Below are positions 46,270 to 55,783 of a stretch of DNA of 64,000 nucleotides, piece by piece. Origin of the DNA: Serripes groenlandicus (taxonomy: Eukaryota; Mollusca; Bivalvia; Cardiida; Cardiidae); assembly GCA_031761405.1 (NCBI GenBank), contig JASEVX010000007.1, forward strand, positions 31,607,631-31,671,630, given 5' to 3'. The first letter of the stretch is position 1; every line of letters begins with the position of its first letter. The notes under the pieces are model-generated. The model made no database searches. It was not told the origin of the DNA and worked only from the letters and a program-made list of their open reading frames with translations. The position numbers and the translations under genes were made by a program.

Positions 46270-46508
46270 TCGAGGGCTTGGCGTGAAACGGTTGTAACTA
46301 AAAACCTATTTAGAGATCCTTGGTTTTGGGGCAATTTTGACTCCTTTGTAAACAATGCAAATTTAGATGCCATTGCTCAAAACGAGTAATGGCACCTAAA
46401 TTTCCATTGTTTACCCCAAAAAATGATTTAACGCTTAAAGTCTTTATGGCGAGGTGATTAACCTTGGTAAAAAAAATATCAATTTCAGTTACATCCGTTT
46501 CACATCCA
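46270..46508. mobile_element. M3 palindrome, right end frayed
   Basis: TCGAGGGCTTGGCGTGAAAC intact; the right end stops at gtttcacatcca. Confidence 0.85.
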
Positions 46509-46540
46509 ATGAGAAGCAAAGATCACGATGAAAAAGATCC

Positions 46541-46743
46541 CGCATATATACGCATTTTGACGCATCTGCAGTAGACGACTTTTGAAAACATTGTGACAAA
46601 AGGAGAAATTGCTCAAAATTTCGCCATAATGTTTTCAACTTTCTTTAGTAATTACACCTTCACTTATAAAGATTTTTCCATATCTTTGGGTAGATGTTTT
46701 CATAGTCGTCTGCTGCAGATTTGTTGTTTGTGGGAAAGGGTTA
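46541..46743. mobile_element. M1 copy, left end lost
   Basis: cccgcatatatacgcatttt ... gttgtttgtgggaaagggtta. Confidence 0.75.
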
Positions 46744-46898
46744 GATTTGCATCAAAGATTATTTGATTGTATATGCCCTCTTATCAATACAGTAATTTTA
46801 ATAAAAAAAAGTTAATTGCTTAAATTCAATTAAGTCAGAAAAACTATCATTATCGCTAAAACGAATCAGGGAATAATAGCACATGTAATTTTCATTAG

Positions 46899-47162
46899 TG
46901 ATTGATTGGTTGGGGTTTTCAACAATTTTTCAGTCATTTCACGGCGGCCAGCACACCTTATAATGTTCCTCCTATTTTTCTCACACCAGTATTTCACACA
47001 ACAAAATTTCGAAGCAACTGGCTGCATTTCCACATATACTGTTAGTTGGAATGACGCTTGTCACAATGACTTTTGTAAACGCCGGAAAGAAAGTTGGCCC
47101 CGCTGGGGTTCGAACTCACAACCCATATATTGGCAGCCCTCGTCGCTACCGGCTGAGCTACC
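46899..47162 (-). mobile_element. SINE S2, full length with target duplication
   Basis: TTCATTAG stands at 46891-46898 and 47163-47170, an 8-bp target duplication. The tRNA-like head reads (reverse) ggtagctc and ggttcgaactcacaaccc with A and B boxes. Confidence 0.9.
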
Positions 47163-47263
47163 TTCATTAGAAGCAATTCTTGATATCATTCTAATCATTA
47201 TAATTAATTGACAAAGTTACACAATTCAGGATAAACATCAATGTAAATTTAGAACCTACTCAC

Positions 47264-47414
47264 CATAGAACATCTGTGGGAGTGCTGTGGAGTAGCTCGT
47301 GCCCGTGCCATTGCTAGTCCGACTGTCGGGTCGGGCGTCCAATGCAGAGCTCGAGTGGTGAAAGGCAGGTACAGATATAGCACCTCGGATAGGGGGCAGC
47401 GATATTCCACTCAT
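47264..47414 (-). CDS. Likely first coding exon of an unrecognised gene (50 codons plus one base)
   Basis: On the minus strand an ATG at 47414-47412 (AAA upstream) opens 50 codons and ends at a near-perfect donor, CTATG|GTGAGT (GT at 47263-47262), in phase 1. The peptide starts MSGISLPPIRGAISVPAFHH and continues Ser/Thr/Asp-rich to ...ALPQMFYG. The exon is clearly more GC-rich and CpG-rich than its surroundings, as expected of a conserved coding exon near a promoter. The sequence just upstream (47415-47480 on the plus strand) is open and repeat-free. The gene must continue below 47263, where an S2 SINE begins within about 100 bases; no further exon was found among the repeats there. The peptide looks disordered and carries no motif I can name. 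A non-coding or pseudogene fragment is possible but less likely given the donor. Confidence 0.6.
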
Positions 47415-48274
47415 TTTCTTATAGTGTCTATCCAAAATATATCCACTTTCAGAATGTTCCAATAAGGTTAATCCAGGTTTCAATTACCGAATGTATCAAT
47501 CCTTAATGAAAATACCGAGTATGCTATCATATATTTCCACGTTATTATATTTAATAACGCTTTATTAAATGTTTTCCCGCATTTTACGGCTGGAAGATTC
47601 TTTTCATCGGCACGTTCATTGCTTCAGCCGCTTTGTATGTCCATTTGTCGAATATTCGATACTACTGGTAAATACACAACTGAAATCAACGAAATACAAT
47701 CCTTACGGCCACCTTCTGCCTTTTCCCCTGATCTAATCCACACGTACTAATCCGTAAAGACCGACTATACCCGATTCGCAATGTTTCGAAACGATATAAC
47801 TAACCCTTTTTTGGCACGTGAACTGATCAAAATAGACGACTTGAACGTAAACAAATATTAATAGTTTCTATTCAAAAACGTTATTTGTTATCACTGTTTT
47901 GTACGATGTTAAACTTGATCTGTTTAGTTAGATTTAAACCAAAAATGTCTATATACTTCTGGTGTATAACCTGTTTATTAATTGAAAAGTAGAATTATTG
48001 CACCCTTAGGGAATGGTTTGATATATCCCTTTATATGAAGTACATCTTTTACGAAACACGGAAATAGACATTATTTGAAACATGGTTGAAAAAAGAAGGG
48101 ATTTCTCAATTTGAGAAACATATTTCATTTTTCGGAGTTTTTCTTTATTAGAATATATTAAAACAAAATATCATAATTATATCCCCGAATGATCTAACTG
48201 CAAATTGTGTTTGCGTAAAAGAAGATTTCACAGTGTAGAGTGTTGTCCGTTTACCTGTTATATAATTCAAGAGG
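47415..48274. other. 5' side of the minus-strand exon at 47264-47414
   Basis: Repeat-free, with a GC-richer patch at 47575-47780. It should hold the promoter and 5' untranslated region of that gene; no clear TATA box. Confidence 0.4.
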
Positions 48275-48472
48275 CATCTGATTTCAAAAACATCTCAGGA
48301 GAAATTAAATAACTGGCAATTTAAAAGTATAGTTCCTAGACAGATTTGAACATATTGTTAGAAAAGGGAGAAATATCTCGTTTGATCAATTTTCTCCTTT
48401 TCGAACAATGTTTTAAAAAATTCAACTCCTGCGGAGGAAAGCCAATAGTCTTCTGAATCGAGTAAAGGGTTA
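48275..48472. mobile_element. M1 copy, decayed
   Basis: Central stem gggagaaatatctcgtttga and ttctccttttcgaacaatg; ends gagtaaagggttaa. Confidence 0.65.
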
Positions 48473-48751
48473 AATACCCTTGGTAATTAATATGCAAATG
48501 AGATCAATCCGGTTAGGTGTAGTATTCTACACACATCTAGCTATCGCGCATAAAGATCACAAACCTACTATACAAACGCCTGTCTCACGTTTTATGATAA
48601 GTCAGTGTTTTAAACAATCCAAATAAAAAGATCGCCCAAATCTTACCGACGTTGTTTAGTATAAGGACATTCAATCCGATCAGTGTCAACTTTAATAGCA
48701 ACGTCTCTAAGATTTTATAACATGTAAAAATTATCGCTTATCGCTCTTTGT

Positions 48752-48981
48752 TTAACCCTTTCCTTCATACGACAATTCTGCAGCAGACGACTTTGAACGT
48801 ATTTTGTCAAAAAATAGAAAATCTCCATAATTGAATGGATAACCTATGACAAAAAGTGAAAAACATTGTGACAAAAGGAGAAATTGCACGTTTTGTGCAA
48901 TTTCTTTTTTTGTCACTATGTTTTCAAAAAGCCGTCTGCTGCAGAGGCGTCAGAAAGCCTCTATATGAGGGAAAGGGTTAA
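48752..48981. mobile_element. M1 copy with both TTAA flanks
   Basis: TTAA at 48752-48755 and 48978-48981; central aaattgcacgttttgtgcaa. Confidence 0.9.
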
Positions 48982-49105
48982 TTGATCGATACCACAACTT
49001 AAGAAATGGGATATTCTTAAGTATTTTGTAGTTTCTGATGTTTTGGGGCTTTTTATTATTGTTTTTGTATTGGGTTATGGTCGTCTTTAATGACCAGTAG
49101 GTAAG

Positions 49106-49319
49106 TTAACCCTTTCCCACATAAAACAAATCGAAGCAGACAGATTCGAAAACGTATTGACAAAAACGTGAACAATCTAAATAAATAACTACATAAGAGC
49201 TAATAAAGATGGAAATAGTGTGGCAAAAGGAGAAATTACTCACTATTAGCAATATCTCCTTTTGCAAAAATGATTTACAAAGTCGTCTGTTTTAGAGACT
49301 GTATGTTTGAAAGGGTTAA
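49106..49319. mobile_element. M1 copy with both TTAA flanks
   Basis: TTAA at 49106-49109 and 49316-49319; ccctttcccacataaaacaa on the left, right arm shortened. Confidence 0.85.
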
Positions 49320-49522
49320 GATATGTGTAGTCGTTAAATTATTTGATAACAAACAAGTGAACAATCTAGAAAATTGCATAATTTGGATACGTTAATAAAG
49401 TAACAAAGTCCCTGACTCAAGTCTACAGCTGACTCTTTTGTAAACGTCACCTCGTAAAGGGACAATTTCTTAATGCAGGTAGGAAAGTGAAGAATCTGGT
49501 AAGATTGTGAGGAATTTGTTTT

Positions 49523-49690
49523 ATTGAGGTTTTAACGCCGTTTTTCAACATTATTTCAGTTATATCACGGCGACAGTTCACTTATTGAGGCGACTTATTC
49601 ACCATGACCTTCGTGCGCCTTGTGAGGATTTGCAGACTCATCTGAGCGTTCACTTTACGCAGAAACAACAAGACCCCAAATCGTGTGACA
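49523..49690 (-). mobile_element. SINE S3 tail joined to a degenerate repeat
   Basis: ttttaacgccgtttttcaac, atatcacggcgacagttcac, then a segment (gttcactttacgcagaaaca) of the degenerate 'cagact' repeat. Confidence 0.55.
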
Positions 49691-49789
49691 CGGCGCATGT
49701 TTTAGAATGGGGGCAATTCGAATTGCCCAGTTAGAAATATCAAAGTTAAATCGTCTCTCGGTCTTCATGCCAACATATGTTTAGGAATC

Positions 49790-50015
49790 CGCCGTGGCCG
49801 AGTGATTAGCGTCGGGGATTGCGAACCGTGCTTCAAGGGTTCGATTCCCTAGATGCGGCGCAACGGTTATGGTGAAGTGTCCTTGGGCAAGGCAATGCAC
49901 ATTTCCTAGCATAGTACTTGTTTGTTTAGCCAGGGATCATGAATAAGTGAAGAAGTGTCGCCGTGATATAACTGAAATCACGTTGAAACCAAACGGCGTA
50001 AACATTCAGTAAGAC
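49790..50015 (+). mobile_element. SINE S3, full length
   Basis: Best copy of the head: A-box gtggccgagtgattagcgtc and B-box agggttcgattccctagatg, of tRNA-Ser/Leu type. The body is tccttgggcaaggcaatgca and the tail gtgatataactgaaatcacg. Confidence 0.85.
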
Positions 50016-50244
50016 AAATAACAGCCGTTTCAAAATGTTAAAGAAATACCCAAATCACCGAGCAGCGCTTCAGGAAAACCAAACAGAAATAAAACAATGA
50101 ATTTGAACCAAGGTAGGTTCATATGGAACCATGTATCCGTCGACCGGATTCTGTTATGTACGCCGATAAGTCAGTATGCTCCATCATCAATGTCATCGCT
50201 ATTTTCATGATAGGACCAGGTCACGTTAAAAACCGACCTTCCGT

Positions 50245-50448
50245 TTAACTCTTTCAGCGCCGAATTGGTTAAAGTAGACTCTTCCATGTTCTAAATCGGG
50301 CTCCTGCATTTCTCATGTAATAAAAGTTTGCATTATTTTGATAACTAAAAGGCAAACAATGCTGATTTCAGGTGAGACAGCTCGTTACGAGCTGACTCTC
50401 CTGAATCTGTATTGTTTGCAAAAACCTCAATATTGCCTTTGACGTAGC
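50245..50448. mobile_element. M2 copy, right end lost
   Basis: TTAA at 50245-50248, ctctttcagcgccgaattgg; stops at tattgcctttgacg. Confidence 0.85.
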
Positions 50449-50492
50449 AAGTATTTTGTCATAACCGTTCGAAGGACAGATTGCTTGATTGA

Positions 50493-50722
50493 TTAACCCT
50501 TTCCCTCGTATAGACGCTTTCTGACGCCTCTGCAGCAGACGGCTTTTTAAAAACATTGTGACAAAAGAAGAAATTGCACAAAACGTGCAATTTCTCCTTT
50601 TGCCACAATGTTTTCCACTTTTTGTCATAGGTTATCTATTCAGTTATGGAGATTTTCTATTGTTTGACAAAATACGTTTAAAGTCGTTTGCTGCAGAATT
50701 ACCGTATGAGGGAAAGGGTTAA
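50493..50722. mobile_element. M1 copy with both TTAA flanks
   Basis: ccctttccctcgtatagacg ... cgtatgagggaaaggg; central aaattgcacaaaacgtgcaa. Confidence 0.9.
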
Positions 50723-50848
50723 TCAATTTTATTCTAAACTTGTACTTTCATTTAGAGAGTATTTTCACACAAGATGCTTTTCAAGTCTCCTGATGCAGAT
50801 TTGTTGTAATTCTAAGATTAAGATCAGATTTTAAGATATGGTTATACT

Positions 50849-51078
50849 TTAACCCTTTACCTCATAAAGACGCTTGCTGACGCCTCTGCAGCAGACGGCC
50901 TTTTGAAAACATAGTGACAAAAGAAGAAATTGCTCAAAACGAGCAATTTCTCCTTTTGCCACAATGTTTTCCACTTTTAGTCATAGGTTATCCATTCAAT
51001 TAAAGAGATTTTCTATTTTTTGACAAAATATGTTCAAAATCGTCTGCTGCAGAATTGTCGTATGAGGGAAAGGGTTAA
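50849..51078. mobile_element. M1 copy with both TTAA flanks
   Basis: ccctttacctcataaagacg ... tcgtatgagggaaaggg; 130 bases from the previous copy and very similar to it. Confidence 0.9.
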
Positions 51079-51335
51079 ATATGTCTTATATAGATAAGAA
51101 GTTCTTCCGTTGATGTGACCTACATGGCACCGCTGAGTCATGTGACTAACCTTTCCAATATGCATTTGACGCATTTGAGAGATTGCTCATACTGAATGTT
51201 GCACTCTATTCAATAATTTTACTGTCATTAAGAGATATAGCTTCCACAACTATAGCTGTGAATTTGAAAGCTCGGCAAACATTCTTTCCAACGTTTCACA
51301 AAAATGAAAGCGTCAGGCGTCACTCGTAATTTACC

Positions 51336-51505
51336 AATTGGCTAATAGTATATGTGGAAAAGAAGTCAGTTTCTTGGAAAGACGTGTGCGGAGAATTGGT
51401 GACAGAAAGCCAAAACAATTAGGTAAGGGAACTTGCCGCCGTTATATGACTGAGGAAATGTTGAAATTGGCGTTACAAATCCCAATCAACCAATCAATCA
51501 ATAAC
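51336..51505 (+). mobile_element. SINE S2 3' part
   Basis: gaattggtgacagaaagcca, gccgccgttatatgactgag, ending in aatcaaccaatcaatcaat. Confidence 0.65.
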
Positions 51506-51631
51506 AAATATTCCTATATGTTTCAAGGTCGTCTGCTGTAGACTATGTTTGTTGTATTTAAGAACTGGTTAATCTTCGAATGCTAGCGCAATAATCCAAT
51601 TTGCCCATCTAAACAACAAATCTGCAGAAAA

Positions 51632-51800
51632 TGAGCCGTCCCGCGAGAAAACCAACATTATGGCCCCTGCGTAATGTTTCGACCTATATCAGCCTGCGCA
51701 GTCCGCGCAGACAGATCCGGGCCGACATATTCCGTTTCAGGGGGATACAGGTATAGAGTAATGATTCATGAAACAGAAAATCCACATGAAGCGAAACGTG
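51632..51800. mobile_element. M4 copy, truncated and set in M1 debris
   Basis: gagccgtcccgcgagaaaac to cgaaacgtgtat. M1 pieces lie on each side (acaacaaatctgcag, gcgtcaaaatgcgtctgcaa). Confidence 0.7.
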
Positions 51801-51943
51801 TATAAATGCGTCAAAATGCGTCTGCAAGTGTAACATGCAAACTATAGATATCTAAGACGTATAATACAAAGTAGACCTAATATATAAAGATTTTGTGGAT
51901 TTCTAGTTATAAAAAAATGATCGTCTATGATAAATAGTGACAG

Positions 51944-52044
51944 CTGCTATTGATGATGAGGCTGCTGATTACGGTGACGAGGACGGCGATGAAATTGAGG
52001 AGAATACTAATTTTGATGAAGCATTATACAGCAAATTAACATAG
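51944..52044 (+). CDS. Candidate acidic terminal exon
   Basis: After a possible acceptor (gtgacag, 51937-51943) the plus strand encodes about 33 residues ending in TAG at 52042-52044: AIDDEAADYGDEDGDEIEEN and then TNFDEALYSKLT. The strongly acidic composition, use of GAC/GAG/GGC codons and absence of match to any repeat family here suggest a C-terminal exon. The acceptor has a poor pyrimidine tract, and no partner exon was found upstream, where a truncated M4 copy intervenes. It may be a stranded exon of a pseudogene. No family recognised. Confidence 0.3.
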
Positions 52045-52067
52045 AGTGTAGCCTTTATTTATCGGTT

Positions 52068-52605
52068 TGACCGCCTCGGAGGTGTCGTGGTAGAACGTAC
52101 GCCTAGGTCGCGCTTTCGACTGTGTCATAACACAAGAACTCTAACAATTGTAGTAATGGCTGCCCTACTTGGCGTTCAGGGGTGCGGTGTGAGCATACGA
52201 CTGACTTGTTGCTATCAGGATGAATGGACCAGGAGTACTGGTAACTTACCCAGAATACGCCGTGATGAAAGCTTGATTGATTGATTGTAGTTTAACGCCG
52301 TTTTTAACAATTTCTCAGTTATATCACGGCGGCCTGTTCACCTACTCATGCATTTCCTGGTTTTCTCACACCAGTACTCCACACAACAATCTTCCCAAGC
52401 AACTGGCTGCCTTTCCACATAGACTTAGCCCATTGGTGGAAGACGAATGACGCATGTCGCAATGACTTTTGTCAATCGTCGGAAAGAAAGTCGGCCGAGT
52501 CGGGATTCGAACTCACAACCCCAGGATTGACAGCCCGCGTCGCTACCGACTGAGCTACCGGGGCTCGGCCGTGATGAAAACCACGTAAAACACCAACTCA
52601 TTGTA
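52068..52605 (+). mobile_element. SINE S1 split by an S2 insertion
   Basis: S1 head (cctcggaggtgtcgtggtag) and body run to 52270. The tail resumes after 52569 (gtgatgaaaaccacgtaaaa). CCGTGATGAAA is present on both sides of the S2. Confidence 0.85.
52271..52568 (-). mobile_element. SINE S2, full length, nested in S1
   Basis: Lies between 11-bp duplications at 52260-52270 and 52569-52579. It has a complete tRNA-like head (reverse: ggtagctcagtcggtagcga) and (GATT)n tail. Confidence 0.92.
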
Positions 52606-52606
52606 T

Positions 52607-53020
52607 ATTGATTGATTGATTGAAGATTAACGATGCAAACATCAAAACTTCAATTAAATCACTGAGTCAGTTTTTATAAGAATGTGTTTACTAGATCTCT
52701 CCAACCAGCACACACAATTCTTTCACGGCAACTGGCTGTCTTGCCACATTGACATTTTAATCCATCCAGCTTTCTGACGCATCTGCAGCAAACAGCTTTT
52801 TGAAAACCACAGTGACAAAAGAAGAAATTGCTCAAAACGAGCAATTTCTCCTTTTGACACAATGTTTTCCACTTTTCGTCATAGGGTTGGTTATCCATTC
52901 AATTATAGAGATTTTCTATATTTTGACAAAATATGTTCAAAGTCGTCTGCTGCAGAATTGTCGTATGACGGAAAGGGTTAAATAGCCTAGTGGAAATTTG
53001 GCAAACGTTCATACGCATGT
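52607..53020 (-). mobile_element. Old SINE S2 split by an M1
   Basis: (GATT)n at 52608, ggcaactggctgtcttgcca to 52756. After the M1, tagcctagtggaaatttggc continues in S2 order. Confidence 0.45.
52757..52981. mobile_element. M1 copy nested in S2
   Basis: TTAA at 52757-52760 and 52978-52981; right end gtatgacggaaaggg, core gaaattgctcaaaacgagc. Confidence 0.85.
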
Positions 53021-53348
53021 ATATTTTTATAAAGGCTATTTCGCTTCAAATCACAGGTTCACATTGGAAATTATATTTTGACCAGTACCAATGACGTTTA
53101 GAAAACAGCACAGCACGTGTTTTATTCTTACCTTAGAGCATTACAACCCACATTACATCATTCAGAGCTCAGAAAAAAGAAACAACACACACAAACAAGA
53201 GAGGAAACCATTACATTCGAAATGTATGTTTAAATGAATTAGATTTGTATTGACTTTTGTCAAATACATTGACTTCCAGTATGGTGAAGGGTTATTTAAA
53301 GAGCTCTATTGAATAGCGCTAATCTTACCATTTAAATTGATACACTAT
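52982..53348. other. Intergenic stretch
   Basis: Beyond the S2 remnant nothing is recognised. Confidence 0.4.
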
Positions 53349-53566
53349 TTTAACCCTTTCCCACATATAACAATATGCCGACGACGAATTTTAAAACATC
53401 CAGGGGGAAATCTGGAAAACCTCTTTAAATGAAAGTATAGTCATTGACCATTGATGAACACATTGTGACAAAAGGAGACATTGCTCATCATGATCAAATT
53501 ATTCTTTTGTCGTAATGTTGTTAAATGTCGTTTGCTGCCGATGCGTTCAATTTTGGGCAAGGTTAA
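53349..53566. mobile_element. M1 copy, diverged
   Basis: TTAA at 53349-53352 and 53563-53566; ccctttcccacatataacaa ... ttttgggcaagg. Confidence 0.8.
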
Positions 53567-53654
53567 GCACACATTGTAAAGTGATTTGCAAATAATGCGA
53601 TATCCTAAAACATTTTTAAAATATATGCCAGCTCCGGGTGGATCACCGAAGACT

Positions 53655-53912
53655 GAATTCGAGTTAAACGCCGTTTTCAACATATTTTCAGTTAGTTCCG
53701 CTAACAATGTATTTCCTGGTTTTCTCGCTCTAGAACTCAACACTATAATAGTCCGTCTTGTACGTTTTGTATCCCGTTGGTGGAAGACGACTGGGGCTAG
53801 TTCAATGACTTTTTTTCAATCTCCGGAAAGATTTAATGGCTTAGTCGGGGTTCGAACTCATGGCCCCTTGATTGATAATCCTCGTCGTTTCCGACTGGGC
53901 TATCGCGATGAT
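53655..53912 (-). mobile_element. SINE S2, full length
   Basis: aaacgccgttttcaacatat, cctggttttctcgctctaga, head gtcggggttcgaactcatgg and gactgggctatcg. Confidence 0.8.
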
Positions 53913-53996
53913 TCGAAACCGAGCTCGCTCGTCAGTTTATCGGAAATCAGCCCTTGAATCGTTCTGCAGCAAACGACTGCAATTATAGAAAAATCA

Positions 53997-54165
53997 TGCA
54001 ACATGGGTTCCAGCCCCGCTTACTGTGGTCATGGTGATGGGCACGGTGCCCTCGTACAAGGCACCTTACCCAGCGTAATACTGATGTGATCATCCATGGA
54101 TAATGAATCAGTATTCTGTCCACGTGATATAATTGAAATAATGTTTTAACAGCGTATTTTTGAAA
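53997..54165 (+). mobile_element. SINE S3 body and tail
   Basis: cctcgtacaaggcaccttac, ccacgtgatataattgaaat; head lost. Confidence 0.65.
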
Positions 54166-54529
54166 TAAAGAATAAACACTTGGCAACGGAAACAGCAACA
54201 AGTAATTTAAATACTTCTAGGCCCGATGGACTTCCCGAGTCATCTAGTATTACTCGTAAGTATGATAGAGATCAAAGCCAAACGAAAGTCATTGACAGGA
54301 ACATGGAAGTGTTACACACCAAGCATAAGACCAAGATTAGTTTTTAAAATGTCCGACTAGTAAACTTTGAAACTTTGAACTTTGACTATAAAACCATTGA
54401 CCGCCCTTCTGTTCGACACAGACAACCGGAATAATACCTTATTAATGTCAATGTATCAACATCAATCAAGGTTTTTTTTCCGTCCTTTTTCAATATGACA
54501 ACGTTTTCGGTTTTTTAAAAAATAGGATC
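54166..54529. other. Intergenic stretch
   Basis: Nothing recognised. Confidence 0.4.
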
Positions 54530-54850
54530 TAAAACATATGACTAATGAAAAACACTCTGGCAAAATGCAAAATTACTCATAATGAGCAGTTTCTCACTTT
54601 GTCAAAATGTGCTCATGTTTATACAAAACTCTTTACAAAATACATCTACTGCAGATCGGTGTATGCGGGTAAAGAAAAAGGAGAGTTGCACAGTGTTGCT
54701 TCAAAATAGATGTCACGTTGGAAAATCGACAGTTTACACCTTTCCTAAATGCAGACGCATTTCGAGCTTCTGCAGCAGACGACTTTCGAAAACATCCGAC
54801 GAAGGGAGAAATTGCTGTATGACTAATTTCTCCTTTTGCCACAATGTTTT
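54530..54850. mobile_element. Two M1 fragments
   Basis: 54530-54680 has the stem aaaattactcataatgagca and gcgggtaaag. 54736-54850 is a left half (cctttcctaaatgcagacgc; gcagcagacgactttcgaaa). Confidence 0.6.
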
Positions 54851-54899
54851 AAACTACTAGATGTAGTCTTCAGCATATTGTCAGTTATACTATGTATAG

Positions 54900-55078
54900 C
54901 CGCGTCCCGGTAGCTCAGTCGGTAGCGATTCTATGTGCAAAAGCAGCCATATGTTTGGAAAGTATATTGTTTGGAGAACTGGTGTGAGAAAGCCAGGAGA
55001 CACGTGTGTAGGTGAACTGGACGCCGTGATATGAATGAACAATTGTTGAAACGGCGTTAAACCCCAATCAGAAACTAA
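54900..55078 (+). mobile_element. SINE S2 with a deletion
   Basis: Head cccggtagctcagtcggtag (A-box), then directly body gaactggtgtgagaaagcca and tail aacggcgttaaaccccaatc. Confidence 0.8.
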
Positions 55079-55107
55079 TATTTATAATTAAATTGTCTAA
55101 TCGGCTT

Positions 55108-55345
55108 TGGTTTTACGCCGCTTTCACTTATTGATTAGCTTATAACACGGCGTGTCCAGGGTAAGTTACCAGTACTTGTTCATTTATTCTGACACTAGCG
55201 AGTTCTTCGTTATTCTAACCCGACAATCCTGAGCGCCAAGGAGGGAACGTTTTTACTACCATTTAACAAGTCTTTGGTATGACCTGGTGGAGGAACGAAC
55301 CCGCAACCTCCCAAACTAAAACACCACCGGGGCGGTCATCGAGCC
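55108..55345 (-). mobile_element. SINE S1, full length
   Basis: Tail ggttttacgccgctttcact, body gggtaagttaccagtacttg, head ggaacgaacccgcaacctcc and caccaccggggcggt. Confidence 0.8.
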
Positions 55346-55425
55346 ATAATAGCTCAGTCGATAACGACGATGTCTATCAATCTATGGGTCATTTGTTTGA
55401 ACTACGGCTCGACAATACATTATTT
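55346..55425 (+). mobile_element. SINE S2 head only
   Basis: ataatagctcagtcgataac (A-box) to gtttgaactacggctcgac (B-box). Confidence 0.6.
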
Positions 55426-55433
55426 CCCTGACT

Positions 55434-55647
55434 TTAACTCTTTCAGCGCCAAAGGCAATATTGAGCTTTTTGCAGACAATACTGATTCAGGTGAGTCAGC
55501 TCGTAACGAGCTGTCTCACCTGAAATCAGCATTGTTTGCCTTGTAGTTATCCAAATAATCCAAAACTCTTATAACATGTGAAATAGAAACGCCCGAATTT
55601 GAACATTGAAGAGTCTACTTTAAACAATTCAGCGCTGAAAGAGTTAA
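55434..55647. mobile_element. M2 copy, complete, reverse orientation
   Basis: TTAA at 55434-55437 and 55644-55647; ctctttcagcgccaaaggca ... gaattcagcgctgaaagag type ends. Confidence 0.9.
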
Positions 55648-55724
55648 TAAAATTCGTTATGATTAGCGGCATTTTCGCTTTACAGCAAGCGGCTAAATTG
55701 TTTATTTAACAAGTTGCCTACGTA

Positions 55725-55783
55725 TAAATCAGGGTTTCGGGAAAATCATTACGACTGAAGTGCTGATGTCGGGGATAACTTTA
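55725..55783 (+). mobile_element. SINE S1 body leading into the satellite
   Basis: tcagggtttcgggaaaatca, ttacgactgaagtgctgatg and tcggggataact follow the order of the S1 body and run straight into the first monomer. Confidence 0.65.

Noticed and set aside
49790..49865. A tRNA-Ser-like sequence
   Set aside because: It is followed by the S3 SINE body and the same head occurs in other S3 copies; it is a SINE promoter, not a tRNA gene.
53586..53957. A 123-codon plus-strand open frame
   Set aside because: It reads through an S2 SINE, including its tRNA-like head.
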